This document shows, one piece after another, positions 23,148-35,096 of a stretch of 64,000 bases of DNA (positions within the stretch are counted from its first letter, which is position 1; each line of letters starts with the position of its first letter). The DNA is from Scytalidium lignicola (lineage: Eukaryota; Ascomycota; Leotiomycetes). Where the stretch lies: the NCBI GenBank assembly GCA_002812745.2, contig NCSJ02000080.1:83089-147088 (forward strand), read 5' to 3'. A model generated the notes under the pieces. It was not told where the DNA came from and made no database searches. It worked only from the letters and a program-made list of their open reading frames with translations. Position numbers and translations under genes: made by a program.

Positions 23148-24161
23148 CTATTCTATCTTTTCAGCTTCCTCCAGCAAATCCTCCACTCTGAATGCGCCAT
23201 CCCCTCGCCCAAACATCTCTAACAACCTCTTCCTTTCAGCCTTCTCTCCGCCAAATCCGTAGAATTTCTGCAGGCACATAATCAACCACTTTGCCTCGTC
23301 AACACTCACGCCTCTCCCTTCCATAACCTGTCCTTGTAGCAGCACCAATCCCTTATCACCCGCAAGCTCTAGATGATGTGTAATGGTGGTGTGAGGCTGA
23401 CTGAACTCCCCGCGCAACTTATACTCCGCCAGATGCGTGAACAAGACAGTGACGACATTCTCAGCCGGGAAGGTCCACTGGAGGAAATGGATTTCGGAAC
23501 CCTGGCCCTCGCGCGGGAGGGGCAGGATGAAGTGGGGATGCTTCTTCGCGGTTGCTTCAATTGTTCTGTATGATTCGAGGGGGATGGTGGCGCACAGGGA
23601 TTGAGGGTCTTTGGCGTGACGGAGGCGCCATATGGTCTCTATTTCTTTATGGGGAAGGGCGCGCACCTTGTCGAGATCGAGAAACGACGAGAGGGTTTTT
23701 ATGGGCGCTGAAGAGCCGGTTGCATTTTCGATTGAGGTCCTTGGCTTTGGCGGTGGTGGAGGAGGGGGGAAGGGAGAATTCAATGGCGCAGAGGTCTCTG
23801 GTTGTGTTGATTGCGCATTGACAACGGGTATTTTTATAGAGGCTTTCTTCTTTAGGTCTTCGATTTTGTCTTTATATGCCTCCTTAAGTTGATTGATGTC
23901 TGTGAGTCCCTCTCTGAAAGTTCAGCAATTGTGCCCGCTAAGTCTAATTGTGGCCATAAGATGATTTTGCCTGCCTCGTATGACTTACTCCTTTGCTTTC
24001 CTGTCAAGCTTCTCCCGATACTTCTCTAATATCCTATCTGACTGCTTCGTGGCCAAAAATCGCACATCGTGAACTTGCGCCCACCGCCGTTGGGCGGCTC
24101 GCATATAGGCAGAGGTGCCTGTGATGACATGACGTAAGGCAGGAACCTTATAACTTGCCAT
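23148..24161 (-). CDS. ATP11: Mitochondrial F1-ATPase assembly chaperone Atp11
   Basis: Two exons, 24161–23989 and 23913–23148, give 312 residues. The N-terminus (YMRAAQRRWAQVHDVRFLATK) is basic and amphipathic, fitting a mitochondrial presequence. A charged coil (EKYREKLDRKAKEEGLTDI) and a polyproline run follow, then the Atp11 domain: ALPHKEIETIWRLRHAKDP, PLPREGQGSEIHFLQWTF, SQPHTTITHHLELAGDKGL. Atp11 binds free F1 beta subunit in the matrix and prevents its aggregation. The gene diverges from the CoA-ligase gene. Confidence 0.92.
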
Positions 24162-24620
24162 AACGGGCGCTGATAATGTCGACTTCTGTAGAAAGGTGGA
24201 AGTAATATGTCTTTACAGACGGCGATACGGGGTGCTACCAGCCGATTTGTCCTAATAACTTCAAAAACAGTGCATTGGTGCCTTGCTCGGAGAAGCTTTA
24301 TGCCTAAGGCATAGTAGCCTTGCAACCCGAGGCTGAGGGCCAGATGATGCGTTACCGCCTCGGCATGTTTCCAGATCGAACCAATCCTTGACCCATCTGT
24401 AAAGTATTACCGACCAACTCCGCATTTCCCCAGCCTTTAGTGTACGCTAATTGGCTACCGTACTCCCCAATTGGAAACCAGGTCCTAATCACCGTTACGG
24501 ACGTATGAATCTGACTCTATATAGCGATCGTGCCCCCATAAGTGCTTTATGTGTTTTTCTTAATATCTAAGATTCACATTTTGAATTCTTTTCCCCTGGC
24601 CGATCTGTATCACCTACACA
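24162..24620. promoter_or_regulatory. Divergent promoter, ATP11 and CoA-ligase genes
   Basis: 459-bp interval between outward-facing starts. No specific site recognised. Confidence 0.4.
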
Positions 24621-26407
24621 ATGCCTACAGAATCCACCTATCCCAGACTGAACCTCCCCAACATTGACCTTTGGGAACTCCTCTTTGAGAGGAAGGATAG
24701 ACCATTTCCGGATGATAAAGGTATGTTTTGCCAATCGTCTTTAAGTCTCAATACACGATCTTAACTTTGTTCATTTGCAGTGATTTTCACGGACGCCGAT
24801 ACCTTGAGGTCCTACAATTATGCTCAGGTCAAGAGCACTGCACTCGACTTCGCCAAGGGCCTGAAATCCGCCTGGGAATGGAAGAAAGGAGATGTCCTTG
24901 CCCTCTTTACGCCAAATTGCATAGATACTCCGTCCATATTATGGGGAACACATTGGGCAGGAGGAATCATTTCCCCAGCCAACCCCGCGTACACTACCGA
25001 CGAGTTAGCATTCCAACTAAAGGATTCAGGAGCTAAAGGGTTGGTAACGCAAAAGGCATTCCTAAAAGTAGCCTGTGAGGCTTGCAAAAAGGTCGGAATT
25101 CCAGAAAACCGAATTATCCTTATCGGTGACGAGCGCGATGAGACAGCGCGCTTTAAGCATTTCACTGCTATTCGCAACCTGTCAGGAACAAGCAGGTACA
25201 GAAAAACGAAGTTGGACCCAAAGAAAGATCTCGCTTTCCTGGTTTATAGCTCTGGAACCACCGGCCACCCTAAAGGTGTCATGTTATCCCACGAGAACAT
25301 TGTTGCAAATACCCTTATGAATGATGCTATGGAAGGCGGGCGTATGACTTGGAATGGAGGCAAGGATGGCAAAGGAGATAAAATAATCGCCTTCTTACCA
25401 TTCTATCACATATATGTTAGTGTTTTCTCCATCCCGGCTCTCCCAACCTGCATTCTAAAGACATGATACTAACACTTTACAATTAGGGGCTAACTTGTCT
25501 AATCCACCAATCAATGTACACCGGTCTCGAACTTGTGGTGATGGCAAAGTTCGATTTGGAGAAGTTCTGTTCTCATATTCAGAACTTTAAGATCTCCTTT
25601 GCGTATGTGGTTCCGCCAGTGGTCCTCGCTCTTGCAAAACACCCTGTTGTCGCTAAGTACGACCTATCTTCTATACGCATGATGAACTCCGGCGCAGCGC
25701 CGTTAACACGCGATATTGTGGAGGCAGTCTGGACACGTCTCAAGGTTCCTGTAAAGCAAGGTTATGGTTTGTCCGAGACAAGTCCCACGACACACGCCCA
25801 GCCATGGGAAGACTGGAATAAGACAATCGGATCTGTTGGCAAACTCCTGCCGAATCTGACTGCAAAATATATGTCTCCCGATGAGGAAGAGGTACCTGTT
25901 GGTCAAACCGGAGAACTTTGGATGAAAGGTCCCAATGTCTTCAAGGGTTACTTGAATAACCCAGAAGGAACTAAGAATGCTCTGACTGAAGACGGGTATT
26001 TCAAGACCGGTGATGTGGGCCATCAAGATAAAGATGGGAACTTCTACATCACGGACCGTGTGAAGGAATTGATCAAGTACAAAGGATTCCAAGTTGCACC
26101 TGCAGAACTCGAGGGTCTGCTATTAGGTAATAATGAAGTGAACGATGTTGCCGTGATTGGCGTCTACGATGAAAGCCAGGCGACTGAGCTTCCAAGAGCC
26201 TACATCGTACCTGCAAATGGTATCAAAGCAGATAAAGAAACGGAGAAGAGAATCCAAGATTGGCTTGCTGCAAAAGTGTCTCACCATAAGCATTTGAGAG
26301 GTGGTATTCGATTTGTAGACGAGATACCCAAGAGCGCGAGCGGAAAGATCTTGCGGAGAGTTTTGAAAGATAGAGTCAAGGCCGAGCAGACGAAGGCTAA
26401 GCTGTAG
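24621..26407 (+). CDS. 4-coumarate:CoA ligase-like acyl-CoA synthetase, peroxisomal
   Basis: Three exons, 24621–24720, 24781–25415 and 25487–26407, give 551 residues. It is an ANL-superfamily ligase: YSSGTTGHPKG P-loop (about 189–199), GYGLSETSPTTH (A4/A5), YFKTGDVGHQDKDGNFYITDR with KELIKYKGFQVAPAELE, and the catalytic-lysine block PKSASGKILRR. It activates an aromatic or fatty acid as an adenylate and then a CoA thioester; the exact substrate cannot be read. The last three residues are AKL, a recognised type-1 peroxisomal targeting signal variant, so the protein probably acts in peroxisomes, as in beta-oxidation or phenylpropanoid-type acid breakdown. Confidence 0.9.
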
Positions 26408-27851
26408 ACATATAGACTATATTGGGTGATTCGGCCTTGTCTTTTTTATAATAGATCTTTTTATATATAGTAGCATATATAGAAGTAGGGTATTAGATTC
26501 TATATGTCCTTAGTACATATAAATGTTATGAAATGCTTTTACAAGTGCCCATATTGTAATACGCAGTGTATCCTAGTAATCTCAGTCATCTCTAGGAGCG
26601 GAACTTTAGCCTCGTTCATCGTCACATAAACCGTCTGTGATGGTAAAGAGGAACATTATTTGCAGGGCTCTTACAAAGTTTCTGCCTGAAATTAGTACTG
26701 ATAACTTCACAACGCGGTAGCACGGATCAGAAATAATTCTGTAAGATACCAGGAAGACAGAGCATCGGGGAACAATGCCAAAGTTGTGATAAATCTATAG
26801 AAAAGCTACATGAGTAATTACGACCGCTATATCCTGGCCCCGAATAAAATACCCAAGCAGTTTTCCCACCCAACCGAACCTGGAGTCCCTCATTGTCAAA
26901 GGTTATCTATCGGATGTATACTCCTGACATTTCAATTTCCAGCCAGAATAGAGCTGGGTTCTCGTATTGAAAGTCTGGTGGAATTCGCGATTGGTATCAG
27001 GGATACATCGTTCATCATTTGACGTGTGTTGCTTGGACTGCGACTGGGACTACGCATGTATCGGCAACCTATTGAAGTTTAGCCTCTTCCTCAAGACTCG
27101 TGATGATCTCATCCTTCTTTGAAGGTTGCTGGAATTTGGTATACTTACCTCGTCTGAAGCGCATTGACCGTCAGAGATGTGAATCTTCGCAACTTTTCCA
27201 AGGGGTCGAAGACCAGATGCCATCTGAATCCCCCCCTTATTGGGCTGTCCATGTAGCGCCTGGGTCGCGTAGCCGAGTGACAGGAGCTTCGAGTAACACT
27301 CAGGGAGGCGTGACCAGCCCAGCTCCACTACGACTCTTCGCATTCCGCTTAAGCGTTGACCTGCTTACTCCTAGAGCTGAGCAATAGGGAACCCTTAGTA
27401 GGCGCCCCTGCAAGCAAGCTCGCCTAGAACAAGAGTGAACTAGGCAAAAATCCCTCCTTGGCCGAGTCCAAGATGCTGGCTTCGGAGCAAAGTCATGACC
27501 ATTAGGCCATCCTTACTATCACGCTTATCTCCTTCAGAAAGGGATCCGCTTAAAGCAGTTAACGGTGGCAACTGATATCAGGTATATACTATCGATACAC
27601 CAATGATGATCAGCCAAGACCGTCCTCCAGATAGCTCAACCCGAGGGAAGTTGCTATCCTTCTATTCCACTAGCTATATACGACTTTGCAACTACGGGCT
27701 GGACATATTAGGCCTTTTTACGTCATGCCTAGGACGATATGTCCTGGAAAAAGCTCCTGAGCGTAGAACTTTAAAGAGCAAAGCTCTCCACGTAGCGTAT
27801 GGAGCTGATATATGTGAGATTGACGATCAGACCTGTAGGAACTTCTGATTC
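26408..27851. other. Intergenic region with tRNA-like remnant
   Basis: 3' flank of the CoA-ligase gene and of the Zn2Cys6 gene. Short open frames at 27100–27387 and 27603–27848 lack support. A degenerate tRNA-like stretch lies near 27445–27512 on the minus strand (see findings). Confidence 0.4.
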
Positions 27852-30669
27852 TCAACCGACGAATTCACCGGCAACAAGCGTTTCCCAAGGCTTTCCAGTC
27901 TCGAAGACTTTCTCCATAAGAGTACGAGCAGCATGCACCTAGAAAAGTTAGCAGGTAGTACCAAATTAAGAATCATTACAACTCACCTGGGTCATGCCAA
28001 GACTCTCCACACCCTTAAGTCTATCTAGGATATCTGACCTTTGCCTCTCATCCAACGTATCGCAACCGGCTGTGAACATCGGAAACAAAAGACCAGCTTC
28101 CGCACTACTACCCTTTCTGACCTTATACAGTGCTCCAAATATCTCACGAACAGCATTCTGCACATCATTATGGGTTGATGGCTTCCCCAAAACCCTACGA
28201 TAGAGATGCACTAGTCCCGCCCAGTGAAACGCTTCATTTGTAGCGGCCATCTCTAGACTATCCCAGTGGTATGCTGCTTCACCTGTTGATTGCATGTGAG
28301 GGCATGGTCGAGCGGGATGCAGGCGAGATGCGTTAAGGTCTGCCTCGAGCTTCTCCGCGCGGGCGATGGTATCCTCTGATGGTTTCCAATCCTGATCAAT
28401 TTCATGATCAGCTCCAATACGTTCGATATCGCACATCCGCCCAAGTTCTGCGACTTTAGCTAGGATATTTATACAACGGCTAGTGAACCCAAGGATGCAA
28501 TCAATAGAATAGTCATTCTCCTGATCAATCTCATAGTCCAGGACCAAAGCTGATAATGAGGAGCGGGATCTGTCACCACTTAAACTCGCAAGGACATCAA
28601 GGTAAGCAAACCAACTCCATAAGAATGACGACACTTTATCGCCGCGTGACGTTTGAAACATTTGCGGTCCACCTCTAGCTGCAATCATTTGTCTGGCAGT
28701 ATCAAGATGTATTTGCCAAGGAACTGCAATGCCGAAGGCTTTGGGTGAAATGATCTCCAGGGAAGCTAACATTATCGCAGTCGCTAGATTGGAATTTGAA
28801 ATTATCTTGTTTGGGTCATTAAGTGCATGCCGCAGGTTAGGGAAGATATCTTTGACCCAGAGAGCAATTCGCGTAGCAGGTTCGGGTTGCCGTAAAAGAC
28901 GAGCTCTATGGAACGCAGAGTATGCAAGTAGAAGATTAAGGAGATTCTCATCCCGGACTGCCATCTGTGGTAAAATGGTATTAAATGGATTGGACAAACA
29001 GTTGTGGGGGACAAGGCAACCGGCTGTGTGGTTTAGGAAATGGTGCTATACTGCATTAGTAAGGAGTGAAAAATGGAGGCTTAGATAAAAGAGGTCATAC
29101 AAAGTACTAAGAGGAATTACAAGTCAGCTGCTGGGCAAATTTTGCCAAATGGTTAAAAGGAACTCACCAACAAGTTCATTGGATTCTCAAGTAGTTTAGC
29201 CGGTAGTGGCTCAAGTGCTCGAGGTATAGAGATTGGTACAGGTTTATCGTAATACCCCCCACCCTCAAATACAGTTGTAGTATGAGTTGTTTGCATTCCA
29301 AACCCAAATTCAACTGGAGTAAGTTCCCCATCCTCATCTATTATGAGGTCGAGGTGCGCTCTTAAGGCTGTTGGAGATACGCCAGAAATAGCATTCCTAT
29401 CATCGTTCTTTCCAATATCAAGATCCTTAAAACCTCTGTCGATACCCCAGGTCGTAGTATTTTGATAGTATTCCACTGGATTCGGAGGCCATGACCGGAC
29501 ATCAATATGAATGCTTCCTGGTGGCGGTGGTACATCCTCATAGGGTATACCAGGCGGACCAGATAAGAGGGAATTGACAGACAGGCGTCGTAAACTAGGA
29601 GGGTCTTGCACGGAATATGGGGTAGCTCTAACTGGATATGCTCTGTAACCATCATCACTATGACTAGACGCAGGGGTCAGAGGACCAACAGAGCCTGGAG
29701 GTCCAGGGATTGTGGCCGTAGATCCTTGAGATTCTGTGTTAGAATATGGAGCAGCGGTCGAATTAGGAGGCGGCATAGCTGTATTGAATGCAGAATTACT
29801 TTCAAGTTCTGCTCGTAAACGTTTCATTGGTCTATCGATCGGAGGTAGCTCAGGTCCTGTCATTTCGCCTTCGTCCCTAATACTGTTATAAAACGAGGGA
29901 GTAGATGAACGAGTATCTGAAATTGGAGGTAGAATGGTACCGCGACTTAAAGGCGTACTACTAGATGCACTTCCTATACTAGACTCGGATTCAGTTACTA
30001 GTCCATCTTGTTGTCCTTCAACCTCGCGAAGCCTTGCAACGCCAGATGACCCTGCGGGTCTGGGCGCATTGGGTGTAGCTGAGCGATAACGCTCATAACT
30101 CTGTGTATATTGATATTCTGACTGGCCTGGGCTATCACCATAGAGACTATCCTGGGATATAGGCGTTACAGGTAATGTTTGTCGAACTGAAGTTGGATCT
30201 ACCACCGATAGGCCCGAAGTTGTAGGTGTGATGGCCTTTAGAGATTGCGACTGATTCCCATATGATTGTGGAATGTTTTGAGGCTTCCATATATTTGCTT
30301 GAAATCCATTGTCATAACTATGGGAAGACCCAGAGGAATCTGGGGTGTGTACTTGGTTTGGAGCCAGAGTGATCAACCCCGCAGAAAAGTCAACTTGGCC
30401 ATCGCCCTCAGGCTTCTTCTTCCCTCGTCCCTCCCAGTTGAGCCGAATACTATAGTCGCATGTTTCTGAAAGTCTTTGACAATTGAGGCAAGAAGGTTTT
30501 CCCTCATCGCACTTCACTTTTCGCGTTTTACAGGGCCTGATTCGTATCAGTAATACACTTATGACTGGAATGCAAATCCGCCAACTCCGGCATTGAAGAG
30601 AGCATACCAGCATCCATTACGACTCCGTTTCCTTGGCTCAGGCCCTCCCTCCTTCTTTGGTCGTGGCAT
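27852..30669 (-). CDS. Zn2Cys6 transcription factor
   Basis: Four exons (30669–30608, 30536–29168, 29045–27987, 27938–27852) give 858 residues. Right after the basic start MPRPKKEGGPEPRKRSRNG comes the six-cysteine cluster CWPCKTRKVKCDEGKPSCLNCQ, ending SETC (about residues 19–46). It is split by intron 1 inside the first cysteine motif, a frequent position. A long Ser/Pro/Gln-rich disordered part follows, then a fungal-specific C-terminal regulatory domain beginning NLL-HHFLNHTAGCLVPHNC and ending with VHAARTLMEKVFETGKPWE. Nuclear DNA-binding regulator; target genes unknown. No biosynthetic cluster surrounds it. Confidence 0.88.
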
Positions 30670-31067
30670 AGTACCATGAGGGAGCGAAGACAGCTATTCC
30701 TTATAAACATGCATCACCAAGCTCCTAATAGATAGACCAATCAATTTCAGCTTGCCGACTTATAAATGCGACCGGAGTTTATAACCGCCTGCCGTGAAAA
30801 GCTGGTCATCAAGGTCGCGATATACATGGGACATAATTTGAGGCCAACTGGCGGGGAGGGGAAGGGTGAAGACTCGACTCGGGGGATAGTCGTAGCTGGA
30901 AGTGAGTGCATCGACGTTGTTTGATTGGAAGTAGAGAATCCGATTGCGCGGAAGACGATAAGGTCGCGATTGCTGACTCATAACTGACAAATAGCGGTGT
31001 ACACATCCGGCTTCAAACCGAAAGAGAAAGGGGACGCACTAGAGATACCAGGATCTTTGTATTGATA
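30670..31067. other. Upstream region of the Zn2Cys6 gene
   Basis: About 400 bp between the start of the regulator gene and the 3' end of the WD40-cyclophilin gene, both on the minus strand. Nothing specific seen. Confidence 0.4.
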
Positions 31068-33027
31068 TTACATGATTTCTATATTGAGGATTTTAATATC
31101 TTCCTCGGGCTTTTCCTTGTAGACTCTCGTGTTTTCGATTTTATGAATAACATCGAGGCCTTGAATTGCTCGGCCGAAGATTGTGTGTTTGTTGTCGAGC
31201 CACGGCTGCCAAATTATATTAGATTCTCGATTTTAGAACGTTAAGGAGTGGACACTCACGGTTTTCTCGGTCGTAATAAAAAACTGACTCCCATTTGTAT
31301 TTGGACCCGCATTAGCCATACTAACAGTGTAAGGCTTATCGTGCTTCAGTGTACTGAACTCATCTTCAAACTCCTTGCCCCAAATACTCTCTCCTCCAGT
31401 ACCATCACCCAGAGGATCACCACACTGGATCATGAACTTCCTAATAACTCTGTGGAAAATTGTATTATTGTAATACCCACTTTTGGAATGGACAACAAAA
31501 TTTTCAACCGCCTTAGGCGCAGCATCGGGAAACAGACGAATATGGATGTCGCCGTAGCTGGTGTGGATGATTGCTGCTGTCCCACTCTCTGCAGGTTTGG
31601 CTTCAACGGCTTTGCGCGCATTGATATTCGTGGGCTTTTCGTTTTGGACGTCACGTTCCGATTTCGAAATTTCGATCTCATTGGTGAACATGTAGAACCG
31701 TTGCTTTCCAACTCCCGTAGCGAAGAGTATAGGATCTCGAGCTTCGGATTCTTGTAGAAGGGGATTATTGGATGCTGCCATGGCGACTGTAGTAATACCT
31801 TTCTTTTGTGGTTGACCTTGGTATATCGCTAGATTAAGAGGTCTGAAGTGCTCGTCCTTGCCGTACACCCTCACAATTCGATTGGTGTATGTATTTAGGA
31901 CTTTGACTCCAAACATAGAACCGTAGATGATAAAGTGCCCAGACTCATCGAATATAATATTGACCTTATTCCTGAAAGTTTGATTCTCGATTTCACGCTC
32001 TGTTGCAATCCGTCGTCCAAACTCAACATCATCGAGTTTTTGAAGAGCAGTTCCAGCTTGCTGCATTTCGTCGATAATTTGTAAAGATTCGTCGTAAGTC
32101 CGATGAAGTTTCCCTGTAGCAAAATCAAATACTCGGATCTTCCTATCTGGAAACGAGAAGGTCGCAAACTGGTGTCCTGAAGGTGATATGGTGAGGGAAG
32201 TAGGCAAAGACTTGGTTTTCTTGAATTCGAAAAGATTTGTGGAGCTTTTATATTCGAAGACATTATCCGGTTTTTCGTAAGTATTTGGACGCCAGTATTC
32301 AATCATACTATTCTCATCAACAGAGACAACGCAGTCATAGGCATCATTGAACGCCATCAACGACACTACACTCCGATGGAGGCCAGTAATAGTATGCACT
32401 GGTTCCTGCGTCTCTCCTCGACCATCATAGACACGAATGTTATGGTTCACCTCATCAGAAACAGCAAGCAATGGTAATGATGCGCCACGCTTATGTATCC
32501 AGCATATGCACTTCGGTGTATACTCAATCATTAACATGGACAGAAGATCAAAGGTCATAACGTCAAACAGCTTTATCGTCTTATCCACACCAGCCGTAGC
32601 AAAGCTCCTTCCATCTGCACTAACAGAAACGCTCTTAATTTCCCCAACGTGAGCTTTGAACTCCTTGACAAATTCAATTCCCTCTCCAATTTTCTTCCAG
32701 AATTTCACCACCCCATCTATAGAACTGGTAATTAGGAAGTCGGTGTAGGGTGTCATAGTCATAAAGGAGAGCTGTTCTTTGTGCATAAGAGACTTGGAAT
32801 AGCGGGGTGAGCTAGGCAGTGCAGATATGTAGAGTTTCTCGTATGGGAGGACACGGCGTTTCTTCTTTGGTGCTTCAGTGGATGGGAGCTGCGGCCCCAT
32901 ATCATCGTCGGACGAGGAGTCTGTTTCATTAATATAGGATACTCCAAGATAACTGTTGGAATTAGCACATACCATCTTCTGATCGATGTCTCTTATTAGA
33001 ATTACTGTCGCTTGCATTTTGCGCCAT
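31068..33027 (-). CDS. WD40-repeat cyclophilin (PPWD1/Cyp15 type peptidyl-prolyl isomerase)
   Basis: Three exons (33027–32973, 32920–31260, 31205–31068) give 617 residues. The start [18 protein letters not shown] joins through a 52-nt intron to [14 protein letters not shown]; reading through that intron would give a false N-terminus beginning at 33017. WD40 repeats (about residues 65–330) precede a linker and a C-terminal cyclophilin domain (about 460–610). Active-site features are [24 protein letters not shown] and [11 protein letters not shown], so isomerase activity is expected. Human PPWD1 is associated with spliceosomes, so a nuclear RNA-processing role is likely by homology. Confidence 0.93.
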
Positions 33028-33498
33028 CTTGAATATTTACAAAACGAGTGTGTTTCGGTGTTATAATTTGATAGATCAAAGCAGGTAATGAGGAATAAGG
33101 CTGAGAGCTAGATTACTAGTAAGCATTTTCTGACAGGGGTATGTTAGCGTGGTGGCCTTGTCAGGGTCGAGACCGTGATTCTCCTCGTCATTCTCTCTAA
33201 GTTGAACATCCATCTTGAATTTCTCCAAGAAGGGCTCCAAAGGATATCGTGAACCTACTAAGTCAGTTATTTTCTTTATTTGCAGTAGTCTAGCCGTCGT
33301 TAGGTTACTTTAAATCCCTACATATTTTTCACTTTATATCTTAGATTTACAGTCTAACTCGAAAAATATTGTATTCTCGAGAGCTTTACCAGTGGAAAAC
33401 TGGCAAATATCCCAAGTTCTTGATTTTCTATCTATTTCCGATTTATCTTTCCCTTCAAATCTCCTCATAGTAGTGTTGTGGTACCATACAAAATATCC
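33028..33498. promoter_or_regulatory. Divergent promoter, WD40-cyclophilin and PCH2 genes
   Basis: 471-bp interval between outward-facing starts. No specific motif recognised. Confidence 0.4.
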
Positions 33499-35096
33499 AT
33501 GGAAATCGGCAAGCTAGATATTTCGATGGGAATGTCTACTCCCATCCATAAGAACGATTTTACAAAACCGATCAAAGTGTTTCTAGAAGCTAGACTGCAA
33601 GATAAATTGTGCACTAATATAGAAGATGTACGTTAACACTCAGATTAACTCTCCGCTACTAATACGGTCTGTAGCTTCCGAAATCTTTAGAAACAGATCT
33701 AATTAATCTTCCTCCCGGGACAACCATCGAGCTGGGAGTAAATCTCATAGAGGATGCTTATAGTAAGCCAATCATCGTGTTGTAATATTGGAGAAGTACG
33801 ACGGCTTACTGCATGTTGGTAATAGCACCGTCATCAAATTTCCACATTCAATATAATCCGTATCTCTATTCATTGATACCTGTGGAGTTTATAGGTACTA
33901 CCGATGAATCCTTATCTATTGGAAGTGGAGATATTACGTTTAAAATATATCTCTATAGCCTGGACGCTTCAGAAGCAGCCTTTGACGACATTGAAATCCA
34001 TCAGGCGGAAATAATCAATATGCCTAATCGTATGTTCAAAGATAGCTGGGAAAAGTAGGTTAGCAATGATTGGCTTTTCTTTCATAGTGCTGACAAAATT
34101 AACATAGACTTGTATTTGATGAAGACCTGAAAGGCGAACTGCTATGGACGGTAACGAATTTTCGTATGTACTTAACATTGATATACATTGAACATCAACT
34201 GACATTCAAAAGTCCAAATTTCACGAAAACCAGGGTATACACGCCGTATGAATCCGTTGGTTCTTCTTCATGGACCACCTGGCACCGGCAAAACAACATT
34301 ATGTCAAGGTTTGGCTCAGAAGATATCCATCCGACTCAAATCTACTTATAGCACCACAAAATTAATTCAAATTAAAACGGCATCACTTCTCTCCAGATAC
34401 TATAGTGAAAGTGCAAAACAAGTTGAAGAGATATTCGACACCATCGAGTCTATCTGTCTCAGGGAAGTGAAAGAATTCATCTGTGTTCTCATAGATGAGA
34501 TAGAAGGAATTGCAAGCTCCAGATCCTTGGGTGTTACTCATGGCGAAGCTCAGGATTCTTTACGGGCTACCAATGCTCTCTTAAGTGGTCTCGATAGAGT
34601 CAGGCACTATCCAAATATCATAATCCTGTCTACATCAAATATGATTGACTGCTTAGATACGGCATTCACAGACAGATGTAGTATCCAGTTTGTGGGTGCC
34701 CCGGCATTTTCCTCGCAGTACACAATCTTACGTAACTGCTTTCTCAAAATGATGAATCAAGGAGTTATCTCATATGGAATGGCAGAATGTGTTAATCCGA
34801 AGCACATTATTCCACCTTTCAGGGAGGCAAACCTATATCTTGTACTTAACAAGGATGATCCGGGTACTAAGTTGTTCAACATTCTTCAACTGCAGAACAG
34901 TGATGGCTGTAGCCGCTCCCAGGGCGGAATCAGCGGACGAAAGCTTGCTCAGCTCTTAGAACAGGCCATTATGCGGTACTTACGGGATGAAGAATGCAGC
35001 CTTGAAATGGCATTTGATTTCCTTAAGCGGATAGTTGTTACCGAGAGAAGCCGCGAAGAGAAGAGGATGGCTTCAGAAACCGAAGTGGAAGGTTGA
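33499..35096 (+). CDS. PCH2: Meiotic checkpoint AAA+ ATPase Pch2/TRIP13
   Basis: Five exons (33499–33627, 33675–33762, 33826–34054, 34108–34163, 34213–35096) give 461 residues. The N-terminal part ends SWEKLVFDEDLKGELLWTV, a family hallmark, and leads into MNPLVLLHGPPGTGKTTLCQ (Walker A about 187–194), CVLIDEIEGIASSR (Walker B about 262) and the sensor-1 stretch IIILSTSNM. Pch2/TRIP13 remodels HORMA proteins such as Hop1/Mad2 in meiosis and the spindle checkpoint. The arginine-rich end of the AAA core and the lid domain (SGRKLAQLLEQAIMRYL) are intact. The start MEIGKLDISMGM is the first in-frame ATG after a pyrimidine-rich leader. Confidence 0.92.

Noticed and set aside
27100..27387. 95-codon frame between the CoA ligase and the Zn2Cys6 gene
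   Set aside because: Both strands are open and no family resemblance is seen.
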